The notes under the pieces are model-generated. The model ran no database searches. It had not been told where the DNA came from and worked only from the letters and a program-made list of their open reading frames with translations. Below are positions 7,333 to 15,719 of a DNA stretch of 42,390 nucleotides, in pieces. The position numbers and the translations under genes were made by a program. The stretch's first letter is position 1. Every line of letters starts with the position of its first letter. Source of the stretch: Burkholderia sp. Nafp2/4-1b (GTDB lineage: Bacteria > Pseudomonadota > Gammaproteobacteria > Burkholderiales > Burkholderiaceae); the NCBI RefSeq assembly GCF_003635165.1, contig NZ_ML058621.1:1-42390 (forward strand), read 5' to 3'.

Positions 7333-8247
7333 CTATCTGAGCGGCGCGAATGCGTATTGCGACGGGTGCCCGGCCAGAGTCCAGTTCGGATACGCATCGA
7401 TACATGCGCGTTCGATGCAGTCCGCGACGCGCTGCGGCGCGTCGGCCTGCATGAGATCGATCGGCGTGAAAATCCGGTGATCGAATCGGCCGGCCGTCAG
7501 CGTCAGATGAAACGGCAGCAGCACAGCGCCGGCATGTGCACCGATCGTGAACACACCGCGGTGGATCCGCGCCGGCCGCCCGAACATCGTGACCTCGATC
7601 GTCGCCATCGGAAAGCGCTGCATCAGATACGGCGGCGCGTCGGCGAACACGGCGGCAACGCCGTCGCGCCGGAGTGCATGCAACACGCGTAGCCCGAGCG
7701 CATTGCGGTTTCCTTCGTCGTAGGTGTGCAGCACGCGCAGTTTCGGGATCAGCGTCGACTCGAAACCGCCATACGTTTCCCGCGCAATACCCGATACGAC
7801 CGCGATCTCGGACAATTGCAGCGCGTCGCACAATGCATCCATCACGACCACATTCGCAAACTGCGACACGTAATGAAACGGCGACACGATCACTGGACGG
7901 CCGCCCGATTCATCGCGAAGCCGGGCAATCGCTCGGGCAAGCGCTTGCGCGGCCGCTTCGAGGCCCGGCCATTCGGCATCGCGGCCCGCAATGCGCTCGA
8001 CATGCAGGCGCCGATCCATCAGGCGCTCGAATTCGTCTGCCGCCATCGTCCGCCACATGTGCGCACGGGCAAGCGCGACGTGATCGCGCCCCCACTCGTA
8101 GCGCAATCGCCCGGCCCACCGAGTGCGTGGGGAGCCGATACTCCGCAAGACCCACACGGCGAGCGCCAACCGCTCGAGCCCGCGGCCAGACAGGCGCAGC
8201 AGCCATCGATCGCGCCAGCCGAGGCGTCGCTGCCGCTTATCGGCCAT
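7333..8247 (-). CDS. LpxL/HtrB-like acyltransferase in a peptide export operon
   Basis: A 304-residue protein resembling lipid A late acyltransferases (LpxL/LpxM superfamily). It has a basic N-terminus, a VIVSPFHYVSQFANVV segment where the catalytic histidine (H125) is expected, an ADAPPYLMQ block, the VTMFGRPARIHRGVF block typical of the family, and GAVLLPFH near the C-terminus. The canonical HX4(D/E) catalytic motif is incomplete: Phe stands where the acid should be, so activity is uncertain or divergent. It overlaps the TolC-like gene by 11 bases as last gene of the operon. It might acylate the exported peptide or a membrane lipid; this is inference. No N-terminal transmembrane helix as clear as in LpxL is seen. 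Confidence 0.5.
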   Translation of the reverse strand: MADKRQRRLGWRDRWLLRLSGRGLERLALAVWVLRSIGSPRTRWAGRLRYEWGRDHVALARAHMWRTMAADEFERLMDRRLHVERIAGRDAEWPGLEAAAQALARAIARLRDESGGRPVIVSPFHYVSQFANVVVMDALCDALQLSEIAVVSGIARETYGGFESTLIPKLRVLHTYDEGNRNALGLRVLHALRRDGVAAVFADAPPYLMQRFPMATIEVTMFGRPARIHRGVFTIGAHAGAVLLPFHLTLTAGRFDHRIFTPIDLMQADAPQRVADCIERACIDAYPNWTLAGHPSQYAFAPLR

Positions 8248-9544
8248 CGTGGGTCAACCATCCGTTGATCCGCGCGACGTCGTCGAAATCCAGCGACGCG
8301 ACCGCGGATTTCAACGCGAGGTACGCGGAAAGCACGTCGTAACGCGCACTCAGCCGCGCCTTGCGGCTCGCAAAAAGTGCCTCGCACGCGCGCAGCACAT
8401 CGAGGTTGGTGCGACTGCCGACCCGATAGCCGATCCGCGTCGCGTCGAGCGTTCGCTCGTTGGCCTGCACGAGGCGGCCAAGGAGTTCGCCGCGCTCACG
8501 CGCCCAGTGCAGTCGCTGGAAGGCGTCGCGCGTATCTGCTGCCGCCTGGCGGGTTGCTGCCTGCAGCGCGCTGCGCGCCTTGTCTTCAGCCGCCAGCGCT
8601 TGCCGGAGGCGCGCCTGGATGTCACCGCCCGTCAGCAGCGGGATCGATATGGTTACCATCGCGGTCGTCGTGGTCGTCGGCTGCGCGAAGCCCGATGCCG
8701 CACCCGCCGGCGAATGGCTGCCCGTCAAGTTCACGACGGGATACCGTTGTGCGCGCACGCGGTGCGCGTCATCCCCCGCGTCACGCACGGCGAGCTCGCC
8801 GATCTGAACCGGATAGCTCTTCTGCTCCGCCTGTGCAACCCAATACCCGGCGTCTTCCGGATCGAGCCGCAGCGCGGGCGTTTCGTCCGGCACGCGCGCG
8901 ACCGGGCCGAGCGGCCGGCCGATCAGCGTTTCGACAATCCGTCGGCGCGAATCCACGGCCTGCCGCGCTTCGATCTGCTGCAGCCGCGCCGCATCGAGCT
9001 GAGCCTGCACCTCGCGTACGTCGATCAGCGTCGCCTCCCCGGCTGCCCGCCGGCGCACGGTGAGCTCGTACTGCTCGGCAACCGCCGCCACGTATTCCGT
9101 CGCCCGCGTCAATTCGTCAGAGGCTCCCAGAACGTCGAAATATGCAAGCCCGGCGCGCAGCATCAGCGCCTGTTGCGCGCTCGCATAGGCCAGTTGCGCC
9201 TTGGCGGCCGCGGTTCCCGCCTGCCGATAGGCGATCCAGCGCTCCCAATCGAACAGCGGCTGCGTCAGCGATACCGTCCAGCCGTTCTGCCAGTAATGCA
9301 CCGGCGGAACGTCCCGCGTCGCGATCCGGTTATACGTGCGTCCCCAGCCCGCATCGATCCGCGGCAGCAGCGCGGCACGCGCGCGCGGCACACCGAAACG
9401 GCCGATTTCGACTTCCGAGCGCACGCCGGCGAGTTCCGCGTCGTAATCGAGCGCGCTGGTCACGACCGACATCAGGTCATCCGAAAGCGCGTGCGGCGAC
9501 ACGCATGCGAGCGCTGCCGCGAGCAGGATCCGTCCGATCGTCAC
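8237..9544 (-). CDS. TolC-family outer-membrane efflux protein
   Basis: A 435-residue outer-membrane channel protein of the TolC/OEP family. A signal peptide (VTIGRILLAAALACVSPHALS) is followed by two repeated helical-barrel halves, typical features being LTQPLFDWERWIAYRQA (about 75-91), YELTVRRRAAGEATLIDVRE and, in the second half, IPLLTGGDIQARLRQA and GYRVGSRTNLDVLRACEALF. It would form the outer-membrane exit duct for the adjacent ABC/HlyD pair, making a complete type I secretion apparatus. The start is a GTG that shares GTGA with the ABC gene's stop, so translation is coupled. An upstream in-frame start would put residues in front of the signal peptide and is less likely. Confidence 0.85.
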   Translation of the reverse strand: MTIGRILLAAALACVSPHALSDDLMSVVTSALDYDAELAGVRSEVEIGRFGVPRARAALLPRIDAGWGRTYNRIATRDVPPVHYWQNGWTVSLTQPLFDWERWIAYRQAGTAAAKAQLAYASAQQALMLRAGLAYFDVLGASDELTRATEYVAAVAEQYELTVRRRAAGEATLIDVREVQAQLDAARLQQIEARQAVDSRRRIVETLIGRPLGPVARVPDETPALRLDPEDAGYWVAQAEQKSYPVQIGELAVRDAGDDAHRVRAQRYPVVNLTGSHSPAGAASGFAQPTTTTTAMVTISIPLLTGGDIQARLRQALAAEDKARSALQAATRQAAADTRDAFQRLHWARERGELLGRLVQANERTLDATRIGYRVGSRTNLDVLRACEALFASRKARLSARYDVLSAYLALKSAVASLDFDDVARINGWLTHDGR

Positions 9545-11640
9545 GCCGCGCCCGCGCAATTGGAGACGCCCGGCACCAGCACGCCGTCCACCAGTTCGTA
9601 GCAACGCTCGAACGTGGCAGCAAGCGCGCGATCGTGAGTGATCACGACGACCGTTCGATCGATGCGCTGCAGCAGTGCCGCGATACGCCGAACCGACGCC
9701 GCGTCGAGGTTCGACGTCGGCTCGTCGAGCAGCATCAGATCGGCCGGCTGATACAGTGCGCGCGCGAGCAGCAGGCGCTGCCGCTGCCCCGCCGAGATGT
9801 TCGCGATCGAATCGCTGATGATCGTGCGCGTGCGCATCGGCAAGCGCATCACGTCGTCCAGCAGGCCGACCTCGTCGAGCAGACGGTTGATGCGCGCGTG
9901 GTCGACATTTGCGTTGAACAGCGAAACGTTGTCGGCGATCGATCCGCGCAGGATCAGATCGCCCTGCCGCATCTGCGTCATGTGACGGCGAATCTCGTCG
10001 ACCGCGAGATTCGCGTAGCGCACGCCGTTCAACCGTACGTCGCCGTGCTGCGCGCGTTCAGCCGCGCACAGCAGCTTGAATACCGTCGACTTCCCGCATC
10101 CGGATGGCCCAACGATCGCGATGCGGTCGCCGCGCCGGATCTGGAGATTCACGCCAGTCAGCACGCGACGGTCCGACGCCCCATACGCAAACGAAACATC
10201 GCTCATCTCGATCGAATCGAAGCACTGCGTCTCTACCGCGCGGCCGATCTGCGCCAGCGGTGTATAGCGCTCCGGCTCGCCGTCGACGATATCGGCAACC
10301 CGGGCGACCGGCACTGTCAGCATGAGACGCGCGAACAGCGCGTTGATGGCCTGCGCGAGCCGCTCCGAGGCCAGCGACTTGTAGATCATGAACGAATAGA
10401 ACACGCCGACCGAGATCTTGCCGTCGAGCATCAGTCCGGCCGACAGCCACGTAATCGCGACGACGTCCGCATAGTCGACGAATTTCAACACCGCATCGCG
10501 CGAGGCCGTGAGCTTCGCGCTCTGCAGCATCGTCGCCGCGCACGCCTTGAATTTCGCCATGTAAATCGCCGTGCGCCGCACCTCGCCCGACGCGAGCTTG
10601 ATCAGCGACGCACCCCGGATCGTCTCGAACAGCAAGTCCTCGCATTCGGCCGTCCGTTCGAGCACGAGCATGTGCGCATCACGCATCGGCCGATACAGCA
10701 CGAACGCGGCGCCGACATAGGTCGCAAAGATGCCAAGCGCGACACCGGCCAGCAGGCGGCTCTGCGCGATCATGAGCAGCACCGCGATGCCGCCGACCGC
10801 GAGGTCGATCCGCAGCGAGATGGCGGTTCGCACCGCGAAGTCGTTGATTTCATCCTGCGACTTGACGCGCGCGAACAGGTCGCCGACGTTGCGCTTCTCG
10901 AAATACGGAATCGGATGGCGCAGCAAGTGCCCGATCAGCCCTTCGGTCATGTTCACTGTGACGAGTGTATGAACCAGCGCCGTCAGATACGACTCCACGA
11001 AGCGGCTGAATGTCCCGATCGCGAAAATGCTCGCGAAAGTCAGCGTGAGAATCTGCAGCAGATTCCGGTTGTCGCTGGTCACGATCTGGTCGAGCACGAG
11101 GCTGCCGAAATACGGCATGGCCAGGATCGCGCACTGGCTTCCAATCGCGACGAACAGCAGCTTGCCGATCTGCCCGCGCAACTGCGGATTCAGTGCCCTC
11201 ACGCGTGCGAGCGCGGCCGGCACGCGCGAACGTGCGCGAATGCGTGGCAACGCCGGCGTCGGCGCGCATTCGAGCAAGTAGCCGGACACGCTCGACAGGA
11301 ACATGTCGAGCGCGACACGGCGGCGCCCGACTGCCGGGTCGATCACCTGCACATGACCGCGACGCACGCGCTCGAAGACGACAAAATGTGCGCCGCCGAA
11401 ATGAATGATCGAGCCGGGCTTGATGTCGGCCAGATCGCCGGCGTCGAACCGGTACGCCTGCACCGCCAGCCCGAAATCGGTCGCGACGTCATACAGGTCC
11501 ATTAGCGTCAGCCCGTGCGACGACACCGGACGACGCGCGGCAATCTCGCGTACTTCGGTCGTGCGCCCGAGATGGGTCAGCACCATCGCCAGACACGCAT
11601 ATCCGCAGTCCGCGACTTCATTCTGATAAATCACGCGCAC
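9541..11640 (-). CDS. Peptidase-containing ABC transporter (C39, peptide export)
   Basis: A 699-residue fusion of a C39 cysteine peptidase (1-125), a six-helix membrane domain (about 155-435) and an ABC ATPase (476-699). The peptidase is intact: Q6 and C12 in YQNEVADCGYACLAM, H85 in GAHFVVFE and D101 in VIDPAVG. Such PCAT/SunT-type proteins cut leader peptides after Gly-Gly and export the core. The ATPase has Walker A GPSGCGKST (511-519), signature ISAGQ (615-619, a variant of LSGGQ), Walker B LMLLDE (635-640) and H-loop H669. The start is GTG at 11640, 3 bases after the HlyD stop. The substrate is probably the 58-residue peptide encoded upstream at 13229. Confidence 0.93.
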   Translation of the reverse strand: MRVIYQNEVADCGYACLAMVLTHLGRTTEVREIAARRPVSSHGLTLMDLYDVATDFGLAVQAYRFDAGDLADIKPGSIIHFGGAHFVVFERVRRGHVQVIDPAVGRRRVALDMFLSSVSGYLLECAPTPALPRIRARSRVPAALARVRALNPQLRGQIGKLLFVAIGSQCAILAMPYFGSLVLDQIVTSDNRNLLQILTLTFASIFAIGTFSRFVESYLTALVHTLVTVNMTEGLIGHLLRHPIPYFEKRNVGDLFARVKSQDEINDFAVRTAISLRIDLAVGGIAVLLMIAQSRLLAGVALGIFATYVGAAFVLYRPMRDAHMLVLERTAECEDLLFETIRGASLIKLASGEVRRTAIYMAKFKACAATMLQSAKLTASRDAVLKFVDYADVVAITWLSAGLMLDGKISVGVFYSFMIYKSLASERLAQAINALFARLMLTVPVARVADIVDGEPERYTPLAQIGRAVETQCFDSIEMSDVSFAYGASDRRVLTGVNLQIRRGDRIAIVGPSGCGKSTVFKLLCAAERAQHGDVRLNGVRYANLAVDEIRRHMTQMRQGDLILRGSIADNVSLFNANVDHARINRLLDEVGLLDDVMRLPMRTRTIISDSIANISAGQRQRLLLARALYQPADLMLLDEPTSNLDAASVRRIAALLQRIDRTVVVITHDRALAATFERCYELVDGVLVPGVSNCAGAA

Positions 11641-11643
11641 GCG

Positions 11644-12846
11644 TCAACTCCGGATCATCTGGAACAGCGGTTCGAATACCCACTCGGCGATCGAACGACG
11701 CTCGACGACGACGCTCGCGGTGCCCTGCATCCCCGGAAGAATCCGCAGCGGTTCGCGGGGCCGGCCGAACGTCGGGCTGCTCAGCGTCGCCCACGCCAGG
11801 TAATCGGTCGGCCGTACGCTCGCGGGCGCCGGCGACGGTGACGACCCCGTGGCCGCGGTCATCGTCGTGCCGGAAATCGAGTCGATGCGCGCGGCGACAC
11901 TGCCGAAGCGCGCATACGGGAACGCGTCGAGCTTGATGCGGACCGTCTGCCCTTCCCGGACAAACCCGCGTTGCCGCGACGGAATGCGCAGTGCCGCGGA
12001 CAGCGACGGTTTCGGGTTGGTCGAGATCACGAGCGCGACGTCGTCGGGTGCGAGCGCATTTCCGGCCACGAGGCCAGAAAACGTCACGATGCCGTCGTTC
12101 GGCGCCGATACGGTGATGTCCCGCCGGGCTGCCTCGTAACGCACCAGAATGTCCTGCACTTCGCGATCGCGCTGCGCATGCAGCTCCCGGATCTGCGCGC
12201 CGAGTTCCCCGCGGCTACCGCGCAAGGTTTCGAGATCGGCAAGCAGCGCCTGATGCCGGGCATCTCCCTGCGCAATCTCTGCTTCGTTCTGGCGGACCTC
12301 GATGCGTGCCTGCTCGATGCGATCGGCAATGACGTAGTCGGCCGCGCCTTCGACACGTACGAGCCTGCGCCGCGCGTCGTCGGCCATCTGCCGCAAGCGG
12401 TGCTGCCGATCGCCGAGCGCGTCGAGTTCGCGCATGCGCGCCGCCTCCGTACGCTCGGCCGCGTGCATGCGAGCCCGCAGCGCGGCGATGCGATCGTCGA
12501 ATTGCGCGTTCGTCGCGGCCGTCTGCCTGTCGCGCAGCGCTTCGTCGAAGACCGGCCTTGGGCGGCCGTCGGCCGACAACGTGAGGTCGCGTGCCAGCCG
12601 GAACAGCGGCTGCCCCTTCCTCACCGCGGTGGCCGACGCCACGTACACGGCCGTCACGAGCCCCTCATGACCTGTAATCCTGACATCGAACGGCGACACG
12701 ATTTCGCATGGCACGTCCCGCTTGAGTTCGATTTCCTGCACGAAGGCAAAGACAATGCCCGCGCCGACGATGGCCGACGCGCAGTATGCGACCCAGCGCC
12801 ACGGTACATCCGTGAAACGCGGCAGTTTTCCAGCTTCCCAATCCAA
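11644..12846 (-). CDS. HlyD-family membrane fusion protein
   Basis: A 400-residue periplasmic adaptor linking the ABC exporter to the TolC-like channel. It has one N-terminal membrane anchor (about 18-35, WVAYCASAIVGAGIVFAFV). A first lipoyl half (VSPFDVRITGHEGLVTAVYV) is followed by a long Arg/Glu/Ala-rich coiled-coil hairpin (about 110-240), the second lipoyl half (ITVSAPNDGIVTFSGLVAG), and a beta-barrel/C-terminal portion with GFVREGQTVRIKLDAFPYARFG-type sequence. The hairpin is of moderate length. The chosen start is TTG at 12846, the only reasonable one in front of the anchor, but its ribosome binding site is weak. The operon continues directly into the ABC gene. Confidence 0.88.
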   Translation of the reverse strand: MDWEAGKLPRFTDVPWRWVAYCASAIVGAGIVFAFVQEIELKRDVPCEIVSPFDVRITGHEGLVTAVYVASATAVRKGQPLFRLARDLTLSADGRPRPVFDEALRDRQTAATNAQFDDRIAALRARMHAAERTEAARMRELDALGDRQHRLRQMADDARRRLVRVEGAADYVIADRIEQARIEVRQNEAEIAQGDARHQALLADLETLRGSRGELGAQIRELHAQRDREVQDILVRYEAARRDITVSAPNDGIVTFSGLVAGNALAPDDVALVISTNPKPSLSAALRIPSRQRGFVREGQTVRIKLDAFPYARFGSVAARIDSISGTTMTAATGSSPSPAPASVRPTDYLAWATLSSPTFGRPREPLRILPGMQGTASVVVERRSIAEWVFEPLFQMIRS

Positions 12847-13014
12847 TTTCGATGTTCCGGATCTCGGCCCGTCTGCGCGGCCCGGCGGCCTGCCGACCGA
12901 CTCGCAGCGACAGGCCGCGTGCAGGGCCGAGCCCTGCGCGACGCATCATGCGGCATACGTGCCGTGCAAGAACGCGCCGGCGCGATGCCGGCGACGGAGT
13001 GGCAACGGAACTGC

Positions 13015-13040
13015 GCGAACCGTCGAAACGAACGGTTCGC
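13015..13040 (-). promoter_or_regulatory. Stem-loop between the peptide gene and the exporter genes
   Basis: Transcribed leftward, GCGAACCGT and ACGGTTCGC form a perfect 9-base stem with an 8-base loop, 12 bases after the peptide stop. No T-run follows. In bacteriocin-type operons such a stem often protects the peptide mRNA or causes partial termination, so that peptide is made in excess over exporter. The 206-base gap to the HlyD gene holds no gene I can support; a second GC-rich hairpin lies at about 12923-12939. Confidence 0.45.
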
Positions 13041-13052
13041 GACAGCCGGGAA

Positions 13053-13229
13053 TCAGCCCGGCGCCCGAAGCGGCACGCCACCACCGCCGGTGGGCGGCGG
13101 TGGCGGTGGCGGCGTCGTGGTGAGCGGTGTGGTTTTACTTATCGGGTTCAATGTCAGAGAGTTGCGCCGCTTGCAACAGCCTCCAGCCAGTCGCGACTGC
13201 GCGAGCGTCGCGCGATCGATCTTCTCCAT
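13053..13229 (-). CDS. Candidate Gly-Gly-leader precursor peptide (Cys/Pro-rich)
   Basis: A 58-codon gene with a strong ribosome binding site (AAGGAG, with a second purine run AGGAAAG nearer the ATG at 13229). The N-terminal 17 residues, MEKIDRATLAQSRLAGG, have the size and ending of a leader cut after Gly-Gly by C39 peptidases; Leu at -4 fits the consensus, but the usual Leu at -7 is absent. The predicted 41-residue core starts CCKRRNSLTL, then has a Thr-rich stretch, seven consecutive prolines, TGGGG and VPLRAPG. It is cationic. It sits just upstream of HlyD, C39-ABC and TolC genes. I do not recognise a family; function as antimicrobial, signal or surface peptide is open. Confidence 0.65.
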   Translation of the reverse strand: MEKIDRATLAQSRLAGGCCKRRNSLTLNPISKTTPLTTTPPPPPPPTGGGGVPLRAPG

Positions 13230-13293
13230 CTTTCCTGCTCCTTGGGTTGAAAACAATTTGGCCGAACTTGCCGCGATCGCCGGGCACGGCACA

Positions 13294-14388
13294 TCACTGG
13301 TACGACATCGTGAACGTCGCGAGACCGTTGGCCGTGCCGGCCTTGATGTCCGACGCCGTGCGGATGTAGCGCGCCGAGAACGGCGCTTCGTAAATCGCGT
13401 TACTGACGTTGCCGATCTGGACCTGGTTCGGATTGCCGGCTACGGACGAATCGGGGCCGAACGAGATCGGCCGTGCGTTCGACAAGATCTGGATGCCGAA
13501 GCCGCGCGCGGTCGAGTCGCCCGTCAGCGACAACACATTCGAACGGTTGTTCGGCGACGAAACGTCGGCGAAGGTCACCGCAATCTTCGACGACACGCCT
13601 CGGCAATCAATCGAGATACCGAGCGGAACCGTGGATGCCGCACTGCCGACCTCGCCGAGCGTGTGCGCGGCGATCCGGCCGAAACGTACCTCCACTTTGC
13701 TCGACGTAACGGTGCAGCTCTGAGACGCGACCGTCATCAGCGGCGTCGACAGCGTGACCGTCGACGCGGTCAGACCGCCGATGCGCTGCGTGACGAGCAG
13801 TCCGCCGGTGATCATCGCGTTGGGTGGCACGTCGCCCGTCTTGACGAGTTCCAGCACGACCGGGGTGCCCAGATAGCCGTAGCACTTGCCGCTCGCCGGG
13901 TAGCCACACTGCGACGGGGTATGGAAGACCGACACCGGTACGGTGTACGAACCGGTGTCCAGCGCATCGCCGCTCGCTAGGCGGCGCACCCGGTAGCCGA
14001 GGCCCTGGGTACCTGTCGGAATGATGCCGTTGGACGATTGCCACCCCGATCCGCTCTGGTTTTCGACGGTCGTCCCCGTCGTGCAGTAAACACCGACCGG
14101 ATACGCTTGGTTATACGAATAGTTATATCGCGCGCTTGCGATCACGGTGCCCGCCGGCGCATCGCGCGGCACCGTGACGCTGGCCGGCAGCGCAAGCGAT
14201 ACGCGATAGACGCCGCCCGTGCCGAGCTCGCACGCGGCCATCGCACGCGACGGCAGGCAGGCAAACGCCAGCAGCGGCACGCCGGCACAGACGCCGAGCA
14301 GGTGGCGGCGCGCCGCCGGGATAAATGGCATGCGCTTCAGCGTGTTGCCACGACTTTCGTCATTCACTGGAATTGCCCTTCGACTCAT
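13294..14388 (-). CDS. Orphan two-domain fimbrial/adhesin-like protein
   Basis: A 364-residue secreted protein. A long signal peptide (about 1-51, basic N-region, hydrophobic core LLGVCAGVPLLAFACL, cleavage near RAMA) leads into an N-terminal beta-rich domain with several Cys (about 52-215), then a type 1 pilin-like domain (about 220-364). The pilin domain has the paired cysteines (SCTV ... DCRG) and the ending GLATFTMSYQ, with penultimate-Tyr beta-strand as used for chaperone recognition. The architecture resembles two-domain FimH-type tip adhesins. No chaperone or usher gene is nearby, which is odd. It precedes the peptide gene by 64 bases on the same strand and probably heads the operon. 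The start at 14388 has GGAG 6 bases upstream; a downstream GTG is an alternative. Confidence 0.7.
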   Translation of the reverse strand: MSRRAIPVNDESRGNTLKRMPFIPAARRHLLGVCAGVPLLAFACLPSRAMAACELGTGGVYRVSLALPASVTVPRDAPAGTVIASARYNYSYNQAYPVGVYCTTGTTVENQSGSGWQSSNGIIPTGTQGLGYRVRRLASGDALDTGSYTVPVSVFHTPSQCGYPASGKCYGYLGTPVVLELVKTGDVPPNAMITGGLLVTQRIGGLTASTVTLSTPLMTVASQSCTVTSSKVEVRFGRIAAHTLGEVGSAASTVPLGISIDCRGVSSKIAVTFADVSSPNNRSNVLSLTGDSTARGFGIQILSNARPISFGPDSSVAGNPNQVQIGNVSNAIYEAPFSARYIRTASDIKAGTANGLATFTMSYQ

Positions 14389-14903
14389 GATCGACTCCGC
14401 GAGCCGCCGACGCTGCCGCCACGTCAGCCTCACCACGCTATTTCAGGGACCATGTATGTCGTTCGCCGCGGCCCGGTGCGTGATGTCGTTTCGCGTCTCT
14501 TTCGACGCACGACACGACGCGGCCCATCCGATCTTCGTCGGTCGACTGCATGCGAAATCGCTACCCGATCCTCAACAGGAACATGGCCGCTTGCACAAGG
14601 CGCCCGCAAGCATCGACCAAGCGATGTTGCCGTCCGCCCTCTGAGCTAGGCGCCATTCTCGTGCGCGGCTGCGGCGAAGCCAATCGGACGAGTCAGAAAT
14701 TTCGGGACAAAGTGCGCGCGCGGCAGGGCTTTCGCGCGAAATGTGTGAATGGTTAACGAGGGCTTTCAGTTGCGCGTGAGCGTGCCCGAATCCGGCTGTA
14801 GTAGTGGATTTGCCGTGAGGGAAGCCCAAGCGAGAGTCGGATTTGCATCAGGAAGTGTTGAGCATCGATCGCGGCAGGCAAAACAGCTGCCTGGAATCGC
14901 CGC
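14389..14903. promoter_or_regulatory. Intergenic region upstream of the peptide-export operon
   Basis: No gene is supported in these 515 bases. They must hold the promoter of the leftward pilin/peptide/export operon. One clear element is a perfect 12-base palindrome TTTCGCGCGAAA at 14730-14741, a possible operator. No convincing sigma-70 or sigma-54 promoter pair could be picked by eye. Confidence 0.4.
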
Positions 14904-15530
14904 TTACGCTCCGCCGGAAATTTTCGGCAACTGCCAGCCATAGCGCACCGCCGCCATCCGCAGCGCAAAGCACACGACGCCGCCGAGCACGGCCGCGACG
15001 ACGGGCGGGCAACCGGCACGGCGCGACGACACGACGAGCGCCGCACCGAGCAGCGCCGCACTCGCATAGATGTCGGCGACCAGGACGACCGGGATCCTCG
15101 CGAGCAGGACGTCGCGCACGACGCCGCCACCGCAGCCGGTAACCGCGCCCATCAACGAGGCAATGAACGGATGCATCCGGAATTCGAGCGCCTTCACCGC
15201 GCCGGCGACCGCGAACAACGCGAGGCCGGCCGCATCGAGCGTCGTCAGTAGCGCAGGCGAGAACGCGGCGACCCGCGCATGAAAGACGAACGTGAGCAGC
15301 CCGGACGCGAACGCGAGTGCCGGATAACGCCAGTCGAGTACGGCACTCGGCGGCCGCGCGCCGATCAGCAGGTCGCGGATCACGCCGCCGCCGAGCGCGA
15401 CGACGAGCGACAGCACCATGACCCCGAACAGGTCGAGCCCGGCGTGGATCGCCGCAATCGCGCCCTCGATCGCGAACACCGCCGTGCCCGCGAGATCGGC
15501 GGCGAGCACGATTCGCTCGATGCGCTTCAT
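14904..15530 (-). CDS. TRIC/UPF0126 (YadS-like) membrane channel protein
   Basis: A 208-residue inner-membrane protein of the UPF0126 / trimeric intracellular cation channel family. It has about seven hydrophobic helices arranged as two homologous halves. Each half carries the glycine motif: VALGGGVIRDLLIG (about 45-58) and TGCGGGVVRDVLLA (about 130-143). Bacterial TRIC proteins form trimeric channels permeable to monovalent cations; some relatives have been linked to glycine uptake. The start at ATG 15530 agrees with family length, although the ribosome binding site is poor. It lies downstream of the choline genes but is separated from them by a strong terminator, so it is probably expressed independently. 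Confidence 0.85.
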   Translation of the reverse strand: MKRIERIVLAADLAGTAVFAIEGAIAAIHAGLDLFGVMVLSLVVALGGGVIRDLLIGARPPSAVLDWRYPALAFASGLLTFVFHARVAAFSPALLTTLDAAGLALFAVAGAVKALEFRMHPFIASLMGAVTGCGGGVVRDVLLARIPVVLVADIYASAALLGAALVVSSRRAGCPPVVAAVLGGVVCFALRMAAVRYGWQLPKISGGA

Positions 15531-15719
15531 GCGAGCGAATGGCCGGCGTGCGGCATCGTCCGGTTGCAACGGGCGTCGCGACACGCAGGGGTGCGATTCG
15601 GCCGTGTGCCGACGTGCTGGTGCCATCCAGATGCCATGCGCGCGTTGTGGATCATTGCGGTCTCCCCGATCGAGATCGAGGAGTCTAACGCATGGTTCGC
15701 GCACCGCTTGCGGCCGCGC

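Noticed and set aside
9142..11505. Plus-strand open frame of 787 residues
   Set aside because: It is antisense to the C39-ABC and TolC-like genes, which have clear motifs. The antisense product is His/Arg/Asp-rich with no domain.
13170..13229. Lipoprotein signal (lipobox) in the small peptide
   Set aside because: LAGGC lacks the hydrophobic stretch a lipoprotein signal needs, and the -3 position is Ala. A Gly-Gly leader for the neighbouring C39 peptidase fits better.
13294..14388. A complete chaperone-usher fimbrial operon
   Set aside because: Only one pilin-like gene is present; neither a periplasmic chaperone nor an usher is encoded in the neighbourhood.
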